DNA from: an uncultured Anaerolineaceae bacterium
GTDB taxonomy: Bacteria; Chloroflexota; Anaerolineae; Anaerolineales; Anaerolineaceae
DNA length: 5,114 bases
Reading direction: 5' to 3'
NCBI GenBank assembly: GCA_937894825.1
Contig: CALCQT010000227.1
Coordinates: 1 to 5,114 of the forward strand
In this document: piece after piece, positions 1 through 5,114 of the stretch
Layout of the letters: every line of letters starts with the position of its first letter
How positions within the stretch are numbered: the stretch's first letter is position 1
Program-made: the position numbers and the translations under genes
Notes under the pieces: generated by a model
What the model was told of the DNA's origin: nothing
The model's input: only the letters and a program-made list of their open reading frames with translations
Databases searched by the model: none

Positions 1-386
1 TTGATCTGATCATCGGTGGTTTTGTACCTGAAATGATCGCTACGCTTTGGAATCAGTACTATGAATTTAATTCGGACGCCGCGTCGGCAAATGCGGCGGC
101 AATGAAATGCCAGGAAACCCGTCAGATGATTTATCAACAGTTGGCGGCGGTGGACGGTATTCTGAATCCTCCGCAAACCGTAACGAATTTTGAAGAATGT
201 GTGGCGGCCGGTTACTTTGTTGATGAGGGCACCTGTTTTATCGGTGGGAATCAGGTTTACGATAAGGCGGGTTATATCACCGGGTTATATAATGCGGATT
301 GCTTTGATGCCCAATCCTATTATGCGGGGAGCTGCTGGTACTGCGCTTATGGAAATACGGCTGATGGTTGTAATCCCAAACCCTGA
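1..386 (+). CDS. Cysteine-rich, probably exported protein, C-terminal part only (5' end outside window)
   Basis: The reading frame is open from the left edge (first full codon at position 3) to a TGA at 384-386. The visible 127 residues are therefore the C-terminal part of a longer protein. An ATG at 33 exists, but no ribosome binding site precedes it and the frame continues upstream, so I treat it as internal. The first part (to about position 160) looks helical and Ala/Gln-rich. After a Pro-Pro linker comes a stretch with seven cysteines counted from Met33 (residues 26, 56, 68, 90, 101, 104, 113), many aromatics and few charges, which is typical of a disulfide-stabilised extracytoplasmic domain. 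The segment NFEECVAAGYFVDEGTC resembles the FEECVAAG-type motif I know from small secreted bacterial and archaeal domains. The function is not recognised. A terminator follows 97 bases downstream, so this is the last gene of its transcript. Confidence 0.7.
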   Translation, partial: DLIIGGFVPEMIATLWNQYYEFNSDAASANAAAMKCQETRQMIYQQLAAVDGILNPPQTVTNFEECVAAGYFVDEGTCFIGGNQVYDKAGYITGLYNADCFDAQSYYAGSCWYCAYGNTADGCNPKP

Positions 387-482
387 TCGGTCGACGTTCT
401 CTATCACCAAAGGTTGCCGCTGGAAATCATTTTGAGCTTGTTTTGCGGCGCTGTTGTAAGGCAGCGGTCACAAAAATTTATG
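387..482 (+). other. Untranslated stretch between the first gene and its terminator
   Basis: These 96 bases lie between the stop codon of the cysteine-rich gene and the terminator hairpin. I see no supported gene, promoter or conserved RNA in them, only short chance complementarities such as CCGCTG near 417 and CAGCGG near 463. They are best read as the 3' untranslated region of the upstream transcript. Confidence 0.5.
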
Positions 483-539
483 GGACTCTTGCCGTTCTCA
501 TTTCCATCTGGTGAAGTGATAACAGCAAGAGCCTTTTTT
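483..539 (+). terminator. Intrinsic (Rho-independent) terminator of the upstream gene
   Basis: Bases 483-496 pair with 521-533. The core is CTCTTGC against GCAAGAG, with a bulged A at 485 and one C/A mismatch at 493/524. Above a C/T mismatch the stem continues with TCATTTC (498-504) against GAAGTGA (513-519), including one G-T wobble, leaving an eight-base apical loop. The 3' arm runs straight into six T residues (534-539). The geometry is that of a strong intrinsic terminator for rightward transcription, 97 bases after the stop codon of the cysteine-rich gene. It separates that gene from the TPR-coaE transcript. Confidence 0.85.
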
Positions 540-540
540 G

Positions 541-599
541 TCAAATTTATCATGAAAATTTTTGGTAAATTTTGTTTGTAGAATGATGATAAATTTTGA
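541..599. repeat. AT-rich inverted repeat with phased AAATTT tracts
   Basis: TCAAATTTATCAT at 541-553 is matched by its reverse complement, ATGATAAATTTTGA at 586-599, with one extra base in the right arm. Between them a second perfect 7-bp inverted repeat, AAAATTT (555-561) and AAATTTT (567-573), encloses a five-base loop. The AAATTT cores are centred near 545, 558, 569 and 593, so they recur at about one or two helical turns, an arrangement that can bend DNA. It lies between the terminator and the putative promoter of the TPR gene. It could be an UP-like or curved upstream element, an operator for a dimeric regulator, or merely AT-rich intergenic DNA. The symmetry is seen directly and the role is inferred. 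Confidence 0.5.
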
Positions 600-607
600 G
601 TTTTTAC

Positions 608-638
608 TTCCGAGCGGGAAATTATTATTTAATATAAT
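608..638 (+). promoter_or_regulatory. Putative sigma70-type promoter for the TPR-coaE transcript
   Basis: A perfect TATAAT -10 hexamer sits at 633-638 in an AT-rich context. The -35 region is poor: TTCCGA at 608-613, with a 19-base spacer, is the best of several weak choices, and no extended -10 TG is present. Transcription would start near 645, giving an untranslated leader of about 43 bases. The AT-rich phased element just upstream could compensate for the weak -35. It is the only plausible promoter between the terminator at 483-539 and the TPR gene. Confidence 0.45.
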
Positions 639-654
639 AGCCTCACGCCATCGG

Positions 655-684
655 ATGAAAAAGAAATCCATATATTACAATTGA
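655..684 (+). CDS. Possible nine-codon upstream ORF in the TPR leader
   Basis: ATG at 655 opens a nine-codon frame encoding MKKKSIYYN and closes with TGA at 682-684, three bases before the TPR start and in the same frame. If transcription starts near 645, this ATG would lie about ten bases from the 5' end. Neither it nor ATG688 has a recognisable Shine-Dalgarno site. Translation of the short frame could hand ribosomes to ATG688 by termination-reinitiation. It may equally be chance, and no conservation evidence is available here. Confidence 0.15.
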   Translation: MKKKSIYYN

Positions 685-687
685 TTT

Positions 688-2022
688 ATGAACTTAACCG
701 GAAAAAATTTAGCTTTCAAACACAAAAACCGCTCCAATCCGGGCATTGTAATGCTGCTGTTATTTCTGTGTGTGATGAGCTTCTTCTTGTTGAAAGCCGT
801 GTTGACAGAGCAGGTTGTTTCGCCCTGGTTGCCGACCCTGGTGCCGACGCGTGACGCGGCGTCCCATGCATTGGAAGCGGAGACACAATTCGCTTCCGGA
901 AATCTGCAAAAGGCCGCGGATGCTTATGCGGCGGCGGCACAATTGGACCCCAATCAGGCTGAATATATCTGGAAGGAAGGCCGGGCGCTGGCGTATATGA
1001 CCGGTTCCCAGACAACGGACGCGGAACAGAAAGCGACGCTGACAAAGGCCATTGCGTTGTTAGAAGATGGATTAACCACTTTTACCGAAGACTCGAATCT
1101 TTATGCGGTGCTGGCGCTGGTTTATTTGTGGTATTCCAGTGAGGATTTGAGCGGTGCGGATGCAGAGGCCAATCTGGCGACTGCAGAGGACTATATTCGC
1201 CGTGCGGTGGATTATGGGCAGCGGAACGCATTGGCATATGCCTTTTATGCCGAGATCCTTTTGGATCAGGCAAACTATGTGCGGGCTGAGCAGATGATGG
1301 GCCAGGCGCTGGAATATGGCGATCCAAACAGTGAGGAGATGTTTGACGTTTATCGGGTGCAGGGTATTTTGCTCGAATCATACGGCCAATACCGCAGCGC
1401 GATTGATGCGTACACCCGTGCGCTGGCTTTGTCCCCGAATATGACGTTTCTGCAGATCCGGACCGGGGTGAACTGGCGGCAGATCGGCATGTATGACGAG
1501 GCGCTTGCGCTGTTTGCAAAGGCTGCCCGCGTTAATGACCAGCTGGGTATTTCGGATCCGCTGCCATATTTGGCGATCGGAAATACGTATTCACAAACCG
1601 GCGATTTTTATGCGGCCGGGTTGAATATTAAAAAAGCGCTGCAGATTAACCCCTATAACGCAGATGTTTATGGCCGGTTAGGCGTGAATTATTATAAAGC
1701 CAGAAATTATGAAGCCGCAATTGAAGCATTGAAATGTGCGACTTATGGCTGCGGAGCGTTGGAGAGCTGCACGGTGCGTGAGTGTGACGATCCGGGGAAT
1801 CCGCTCATTGAATTGGGTGGGCTGCCGTTGTCCGGTTCCAGCGTGGTTTATTATTTTAGCTATGTCGGCGCGCTGGCGTATATGCATACCAATGCCACCC
1901 GCTATTGTGAAGACGTTGTCCGGATCGCGGCCGATATTGAGGCAATTTATGCGAATGATAATACTGTGATGGCGATTGTGCGTGACGGACAGGCGATTTG
2001 TGCTTCTTATGGGTACCGTTGA
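688..2022 (+). CDS. Membrane-anchored tetratricopeptide repeat protein with cysteine-rich C-terminal region
   Basis: The product has 444 residues. A basic N-terminus (KHKNR) precedes one hydrophobic segment at about residues 19-39 with no typical signal-peptidase site, so the protein is probably anchored with its bulk outside the cytoplasm (positive-inside rule). From about residue 57 to 350 it is a chain of TPR-like helical pairs. The clearest are at 57-90, 180-213, 221-252, 253-286, 292-323 and 324-350, with typical Gly/Ala/Tyr spacing and Pro-Asn or Pro-Tyr-Asn turns. The last repeat runs into a loop with Cys 350, 355, 361 and 366, then a final helical stretch with Cys 407 and 438. TPR arrays mediate protein-protein contacts, but the partner is unknown. 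An in-frame stop at 682-684 makes ATG688 the first possible start. It has no clear Shine-Dalgarno site. coaE follows after 33 bases, so co-transcription is likely, without implying a shared function. Confidence 0.85.
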   Translation: MNLTGKNLAFKHKNRSNPGIVMLLLFLCVMSFFLLKAVLTEQVVSPWLPTLVPTRDAASHALEAETQFASGNLQKAADAYAAAAQLDPNQAEYIWKEGRALAYMTGSQTTDAEQKATLTKAIALLEDGLTTFTEDSNLYAVLALVYLWYSSEDLSGADAEANLATAEDYIRRAVDYGQRNALAYAFYAEILLDQANYVRAEQMMGQALEYGDPNSEEMFDVYRVQGILLESYGQYRSAIDAYTRALALSPNMTFLQIRTGVNWRQIGMYDEALALFAKAARVNDQLGISDPLPYLAIGNTYSQTGDFYAAGLNIKKALQINPYNADVYGRLGVNYYKARNYEAAIEALKCATYGCGALESCTVRECDDPGNPLIELGGLPLSGSSVVYYFSYVGALAYMHTNATRYCEDVVRIAADIEAIYANDNTVMAIVRDGQAICASYGYR

Positions 2023-2055
2023 GTTGCGGGTACAAAAAACTGTTAAAGGCAAACA

Positions 2056-2700
2056 ATGAAAAGTGGAAACAGAAAATTGGTTTTGGGCGTGACCGGTGCA
2101 ATTGCCAGTGGAAAGAGCGAAATTCGCCGGGCGCTTGAATCGGCCGGCTGTCTGGGAATTGATGCCGATCTGGTCAGTCATGAGCTGATTCACTCGGGTG
2201 AACCTGCTTATACGCCGATCGTGGCCCGATATGGAGAGGCTGTTTTGCAATCCACCGAAATAAGCGAGACGCAGGAGATTAATCGAAAGGAACTGGCCCG
2301 GATTGTTTTTTCGGATGAGAACGAATTGAAATGGCTTGAATCTGTGCTGCATCCCGCGGTTACGCAGCGAATCCGTTCGTTGATTCTTGCAGCAGAGCGA
2401 CCGGTTGTGATTGAGGCCATAAAATTAATGGACTCAGGTCTGAAGAATTTATGTACGCAGTGCTGGCTGGCCGATGCGGATGAGAAAATCAGGATCGCGC
2501 GGTTAATGGAGAAACGCGGATACAGCTATGAAACAGCGGTCCACCGGATTGCCGCTCAGAAATCAATTGACTGGAATTCTTATCGATTTAATGCCATTAT
2601 CGACACAGCGGTTCCGCTGGAAGAATTATGGGAACATACGCTGATGCTTTGGAATCGTCTGATTCAGGATGATTCCGGGTCTGTTTTTCCGCGTGCGTGA
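2056..2700 (+). CDS. coaE: Dephospho-CoA kinase (variant form)
   Basis: This cytoplasmic enzyme phosphorylates the 3'-hydroxyl of the ribose of dephospho-CoA with ATP, the last step of coenzyme A synthesis. The 214 residues match the family length of about 200. Near the N-terminus, LGVTGAIASGKS contains the P-loop (Gly14 to Ser21). It is followed by GIDAD (34-38), matching the conserved Asp that positions the substrate, then LHPAV (98-102), a family hallmark, and a lid-like region RLMEKRGYS (149-157) with RIAAQ (164-168). Departures from E. coli-type CoaE: the usual PLLFE stretch reads IEAIKLMDSGL (119-129), and the final ADxVIDN reads FNAIIDT (178-184). I believe similar variants occur in Chloroflexota but could not check. 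AAAGG at 2045-2049 lies six bases before the ATG, and an in-frame TAA at 2044-2046 rules out an earlier start. It shares the transcript of the TPR gene. I see no clear terminator after it. Confidence 0.93.
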   Translation: MKSGNRKLVLGVTGAIASGKSEIRRALESAGCLGIDADLVSHELIHSGEPAYTPIVARYGEAVLQSTEISETQEINRKELARIVFSDENELKWLESVLHPAVTQRIRSLILAAERPVVIEAIKLMDSGLKNLCTQCWLADADEKIRIARLMEKRGYSYETAVHRIAAQKSIDWNSYRFNAIIDTAVPLEELWEHTLMLWNRLIQDDSGSVFPRA

Positions 2701-2752
2701 AGTTTATGTTTTGTCTGCTTCCTGTTTGAAATTGGACTGGAGAAGAAGGATC

Positions 2753-2782
2753 TTGACGGCAATTTAGGATTATAGATACAAT
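2753..2782 (+). promoter_or_regulatory. Putative sigma70-type promoter for cdaA-cdaR
   Basis: TTGACG (2753-2758, five of six consensus bases) and TACAAT (2777-2782, five of six) are separated by 18 bases in the gap between coaE and cdaA. Transcription would start near 2789, about 53 bases before the cdaA ATG. No hairpin terminator is visible between coaE and this site, so cdaA-cdaR may also receive read-through from the TPR-coaE transcript. I see no c-di-AMP (ydaO-type) riboswitch in the leader, which is too short for one. Confidence 0.55.
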
Positions 2783-2841
2783 GAATATAACAATTAGCTT
2801 TTTCGGCAACATATCATCCCATCAACTGAACCGAGGTTGTT

Positions 2842-3729
2842 ATGCAGCAGATTCTTTCTGAAATATTGTTCCTCCGGCAGCGGTTTAACTGGAACAGTGT
2901 TATTGATATTCTGCTGGTAACCGCCATTATCCTTTTTCTCTTTCGTTTTGTTCGCGGATCACAGGCGACGACACTCTTACGCGGGACAGTCATCGTTCTG
3001 ATTATTGTAGCCTTATTATTTGTTCTGACGGATCTGCCTGCCTTCACCTGGTTGATCCGGAGCGTCATGCCGGTGATTTTGATTGTAATTCCGGTCGTGT
3101 TCGCGCCTGAAATCAGGCACGCCTTTGAAAGAATGGGACGGGTCCAAACTTTTCATGATTTGTTCCTGATCCACATTCCCTATGCTGAGGAGATGAATTC
3201 GGTTATTGACGCGATCGTATTGGCATGCTCCCGGCTTGCGGATCGAAAACACGGCGCATTGATCGCGATGCAGCGAGGAGACGATTTGGACAAATATGCT
3301 CAGACCGGGGTGATGATGCAGTCCATCGTGTCCCCTGAGCTTTTGCTGCAGATTTTCTATCCGAATACGCCGCTCCATGATGGCGCGGTCATTATCGGGA
3401 AAGGGCTTATAACCGCCGCGGCTTGTATTATGCCGCTTTCATCCCGTAATGTGCTGGATAAAACACCGGACCGGCAGATGGGGCTGCGGCATCGGGCTGC
3501 GTTGGGCATCGTCGAGAGCAGCGATGCGATTGCAATTGTCATCTCCGAGGAAACCGGTTCAATTGCGCTGGCGTATGATGGCAGAATCATTCGTGGTATC
3601 AGTCATGAACGCTTGAAAGCGATGCTGACGGATTTATATGAAATCCCGGAACCGACGCCGGTGAGTATCCGGATTAAGAATTTTTTAATTTATGCCTGGG
3701 ATCGGCTTAACAATGGAGGCAAGGAATGA
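2842..3729 (+). CDS. cdaA: Membrane-bound diadenylate cyclase CdaA (DacA)
   Basis: CdaA condenses two ATP into cyclic di-AMP and two pyrophosphates at the cytoplasmic face of the membrane, working as a face-to-face dimer of DAC (DisA_N) domains. Three hydrophobic segments (about residues 18-36, 46-63 and 70-88) are followed by the usual linker APEIRHAFERMGR and the DAC domain from about 115 to 270. Signature residues are present: NTPLHDGA with the DGA motif at 180-182, RHR at 216-218, and SEETG at 235-239. The 295 residues fit the family. The residue before RHR, usually Thr (GTRHR), is Leu here (MGLRHR), and the preceding loop seems a few residues longer than in the Bacillus enzyme. GAGG at 2833-2836 is a short ribosome binding site, and an in-frame TGA at 2827-2829 makes this ATG the first possible start. 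cdaR overlaps the end by four bases, the classic cdaA-cdaR arrangement. Confidence 0.95.
   Translation: MQQILSEILFLRQRFNWNSVIDILLVTAIILFLFRFVRGSQATTLLRGTVIVLIIVALLFVLTDLPAFTWLIRSVMPVILIVIPVVFAPEIRHAFERMGRVQTFHDLFLIHIPYAEEMNSVIDAIVLACSRLADRKHGALIAMQRGDDLDKYAQTGVMMQSIVSPELLLQIFYPNTPLHDGAVIIGKGLITAAACIMPLSSRNVLDKTPDRQMGLRHRAALGIVESSDAIAIVISEETGSIALAYDGRIIRGISHERLKAMLTDLYEIPEPTPVSIRIKNFLIYAWDRLNNGGKE
3715..3719 (+). promoter_or_regulatory. Shine-Dalgarno site of cdaR inside the end of cdaA
   Basis: GGAGG lies six bases before the cdaR ATG at 3726, within the last codons of cdaA. It is the strongest ribosome binding site in the window. Together with the ATGA stop/start overlap at 3726-3729 it fixes the cdaR start and points to coupled translation of cyclase and regulator. 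Confidence 0.8.
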
Positions 3730-5114
3730 AAAAACGACTGGCCTCTCTTTTACGGAGCCTGGGATCATTTGCAGTCGCGTTGATCCTTGCGCTGACGGTG
3801 TGGGTTGTTGCAATTACCTCCAGTGATCCGACCGAAGAACGCCGATTCAGCAATACTGTTACTGTCGAATTAACGGGACTGGGAGAAGGGTTGGTCATGA
3901 CCAATGTCTTGCCGGAGCAGGTATCTATTAACCTCAGGGCGCCGGCTTCGACCTGGAAACGAATCACCAATTCCAGGATTCCTGCAAAGGCCATTGTTGA
4001 TGTGACCGGACTGGAGCCGGGAGAACATGAGGTTCCGGTAAAGATTCAGATCGGAATTGAACCGATTCTGATCACCTCCTTTTCGCCGCAGACCATTAAA
4101 GTGATTCTGGAAAGGTATGAAACGCGAACTTTTGATCTGACCGTGGTGGAATCGGGTGTGGTTCCGACTGCTTTCAAAGCGGAATCACCGGTTGCCTCGC
4201 AGAGCAAGATTCAGGTTAGCGGTTCGGTTTCGCTTCTAGATCAGATTGATGTTGTTCGCGTGATTCTGGACCATTCGAAGGCAACAGAGTCAATCAAAAA
4301 AGAAATCTCAGTGGCCGCGGTGAATAAAAACGGATCTGTGATCTCTTCCGGACTGACTTTCCTGCCGGAAAAAGTTGAGGTTACACAGGAAATTAATCTG
4401 CGCGGAGGGTATCGTGTCGTCGCGGTAAAAGTGGTGACTCCCGGAACCGTCCCTTCAGGCTATCGTGTCTCGAAAATAACTGTGGATCCGAGCGTGGTGA
4501 CCATTTACTCCTCCGACCGGACATTATTGGAAAGCCTGCCCAGTTTTGTTGAAACCGAATCGGTTGATTTGAGCACGATGACCGGGCGGGCGGCGATTAA
4601 AATTGGACTGGTGCTTCCCGATGGTGTTTCTCTGGTGGGAGATCAATCGGTTTCGGTGGATGTTGATATTGTTCCGATCGAAGGCGCCCTGACACTAAAT
4701 AATATTCCGGTCTATGTGATCGGTTTGGATGAAGGCGTGCAAGCGACGCTTTCACCCGAAGCGGTTGACCTTTACCTCAGCGGTCCGCAGCCGGTGCTGG
4801 ATCAGTTAAATGCGGAGGAACTGTATGCTGTGCTGGACTTACAGGATTACCAGGCCGGTCATTATCAGCTGGAGCCGAGGATTGATATATCCTCCTGGGA
4901 AGGGATTTCGATCCAGTCGATTATGCCGGGCACGATTGATATTACCATTTCCGGTCAAAATGGCGTGACTGCCCCGGCCAATGGTCAATCCGGAACAGGT
5001 ACAAATAACTCCTCGACCATCTTTCTGACTGATCAGAATCCCGTGGCCCAGCCGACGGGTACCACCGTGACAGTGACACTGCAGCCTACGGTCATTCCGA
5101 CACCAGCGAAATGA
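3726..5114 (+). CDS. cdaR: CdaR, YbbR-domain regulator of CdaA
   Basis: CdaR is a membrane-anchored, mostly extracytoplasmic partner that modulates CdaA activity in Firmicutes. A short basic start (MKKR) leads into one transmembrane segment at about residues 12-31 ending WVVAITSSDP. The Trp plus Pro/acidic transition is typical of YbbR proteins. Four YbbR-like beta-rich repeats follow at about 41-129, 133-222, 228-315 and 318-410. Each has the pattern of a hydrophobic first strand, a Pro-x-x-Val strand (LPEQVSINL, LPEKVEVT, DPSVVTIYS, SPEAVDLYLSG), an Asp-Leu/Val turn, and a closing strand. From about 411 to 462 the chain is low-complexity, rich in Gly, Ser, Thr, Asn, Gln and Pro, and without cysteines, so it is probably a disordered outer tail. 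The ORF is complete, with its TGA at the last bases of the window. The glmM gene that often follows in other bacteria would lie outside. Confidence 0.93.
   Translation: MKKRLASLLRSLGSFAVALILALTVWVVAITSSDPTEERRFSNTVTVELTGLGEGLVMTNVLPEQVSINLRAPASTWKRITNSRIPAKAIVDVTGLEPGEHEVPVKIQIGIEPILITSFSPQTIKVILERYETRTFDLTVVESGVVPTAFKAESPVASQSKIQVSGSVSLLDQIDVVRVILDHSKATESIKKEISVAAVNKNGSVISSGLTFLPEKVEVTQEINLRGGYRVVAVKVVTPGTVPSGYRVSKITVDPSVVTIYSSDRTLLESLPSFVETESVDLSTMTGRAAIKIGLVLPDGVSLVGDQSVSVDVDIVPIEGALTLNNIPVYVIGLDEGVQATLSPEAVDLYLSGPQPVLDQLNAEELYAVLDLQDYQAGHYQLEPRIDISSWEGISIQSIMPGTIDITISGQNGVTAPANGQSGTGTNNSSTIFLTDQNPVAQPTGTTVTVTLQPTVIPTPAK

Noticed and set aside
190..435. 81-residue + strand open frame overlapping the end of the first gene
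   Set aside because: It lies out of frame within the cysteine-rich gene and gives a Met/Arg/Ile-rich product with no recognisable pattern.
387..687. Possible c-di-AMP riboswitch or other structured RNA in the gap before the TPR gene
   Set aside because: The only strong structure is the terminator at 483-539. The rest is AT-rich with no conserved riboswitch core that I recognise, and the inferred leader after the promoter is only about 43 bases.
1082..1519. 145-residue open frame on the minus strand inside the TPR gene
   Set aside because: Its translation is rich in Pro, His, Ser and Arg, as expected of the antisense of Ala/Leu/Tyr-rich TPR codons, and there is no supporting ribosome binding site or family.
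1678..2352. 224-residue open frame on the minus strand, antisense to the end of the TPR gene and the first half of coaE
   Set aside because: It spans two convincingly coding genes on the + strand, its translation has no recognisable domain or coherent composition, and the + strand frames have clear family matches. It is a shadow frame.
2701..2841. Terminator between coaE and cdaA
   Set aside because: I searched the gap for a GC-rich hairpin followed by T residues. The T-runs near 2706-2713 and 2798-2803 are not preceded by a stable stem.
1..5114. A novel defence or mobile system in the window
   Set aside because: No recombinase, nuclease, toxin-antitoxin pair, reverse transcriptase, attachment site or array is visible. 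The recognisable content is housekeeping (CoA synthesis, c-di-AMP signalling) plus two envelope-type proteins of unknown role.

Overview
The window carries four complete genes and the 3' end of a fifth, all on the + strand and tightly packed. I see no mobile element, CRISPR array or RNA gene. Three proteins belong to recognisable families: dephospho-CoA kinase (CoaE), the membrane diadenylate cyclase CdaA, and its YbbR-domain partner CdaR. The protein style suggests a bacterium of the Chloroflexota, probably class Anaerolineae: a variant CoaE, weak or absent Shine-Dalgarno sites in places, cysteine-rich secreted proteins carrying a FEECVAAG motif, and Ser/Thr/Pro-rich tails. This assignment is an inference from memory of the families and needs a database search.

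Layout: positions 1-386 are the 3' end of a gene for a cysteine-rich, probably exported protein. A strong intrinsic terminator (483-539) closes that transcript. It is followed by an AT-rich inverted-repeat element (541-599) and a putative promoter (-10 at 633-638). From this promoter a membrane-anchored TPR protein (688-2022) and coaE (2056-2700) are probably co-transcribed, being 33 bases apart with no terminator between. A 141-base gap (2701-2841) holds a good sigma70-like promoter (2753-2782) in front of cdaA (2842-3729). cdaA overlaps cdaR (3726-5114) by four bases (ATGA), so the two are translationally coupled. The window ends on the cdaR stop codon.

How the genes work together: CdaA makes the second messenger c-di-AMP from two ATP at the inner face of the membrane, and CdaR is its extracytoplasmic regulator. 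In many bacteria this pair controls potassium and osmotic homeostasis and is tied to cell-wall precursor synthesis through GlmM, whose gene often follows cdaR. CoaE performs the last step of coenzyme A synthesis and is housekeeping. The TPR protein probably displays its repeats outside the membrane, and its role is unknown.

I do not see a convincing new biological system. The points most worth checking are the cysteine cluster in the last TPR of the membrane protein, the replacement of the Thr next to the RHR motif of CdaA, and the AT-rich palindromic element upstream of the TPR gene.
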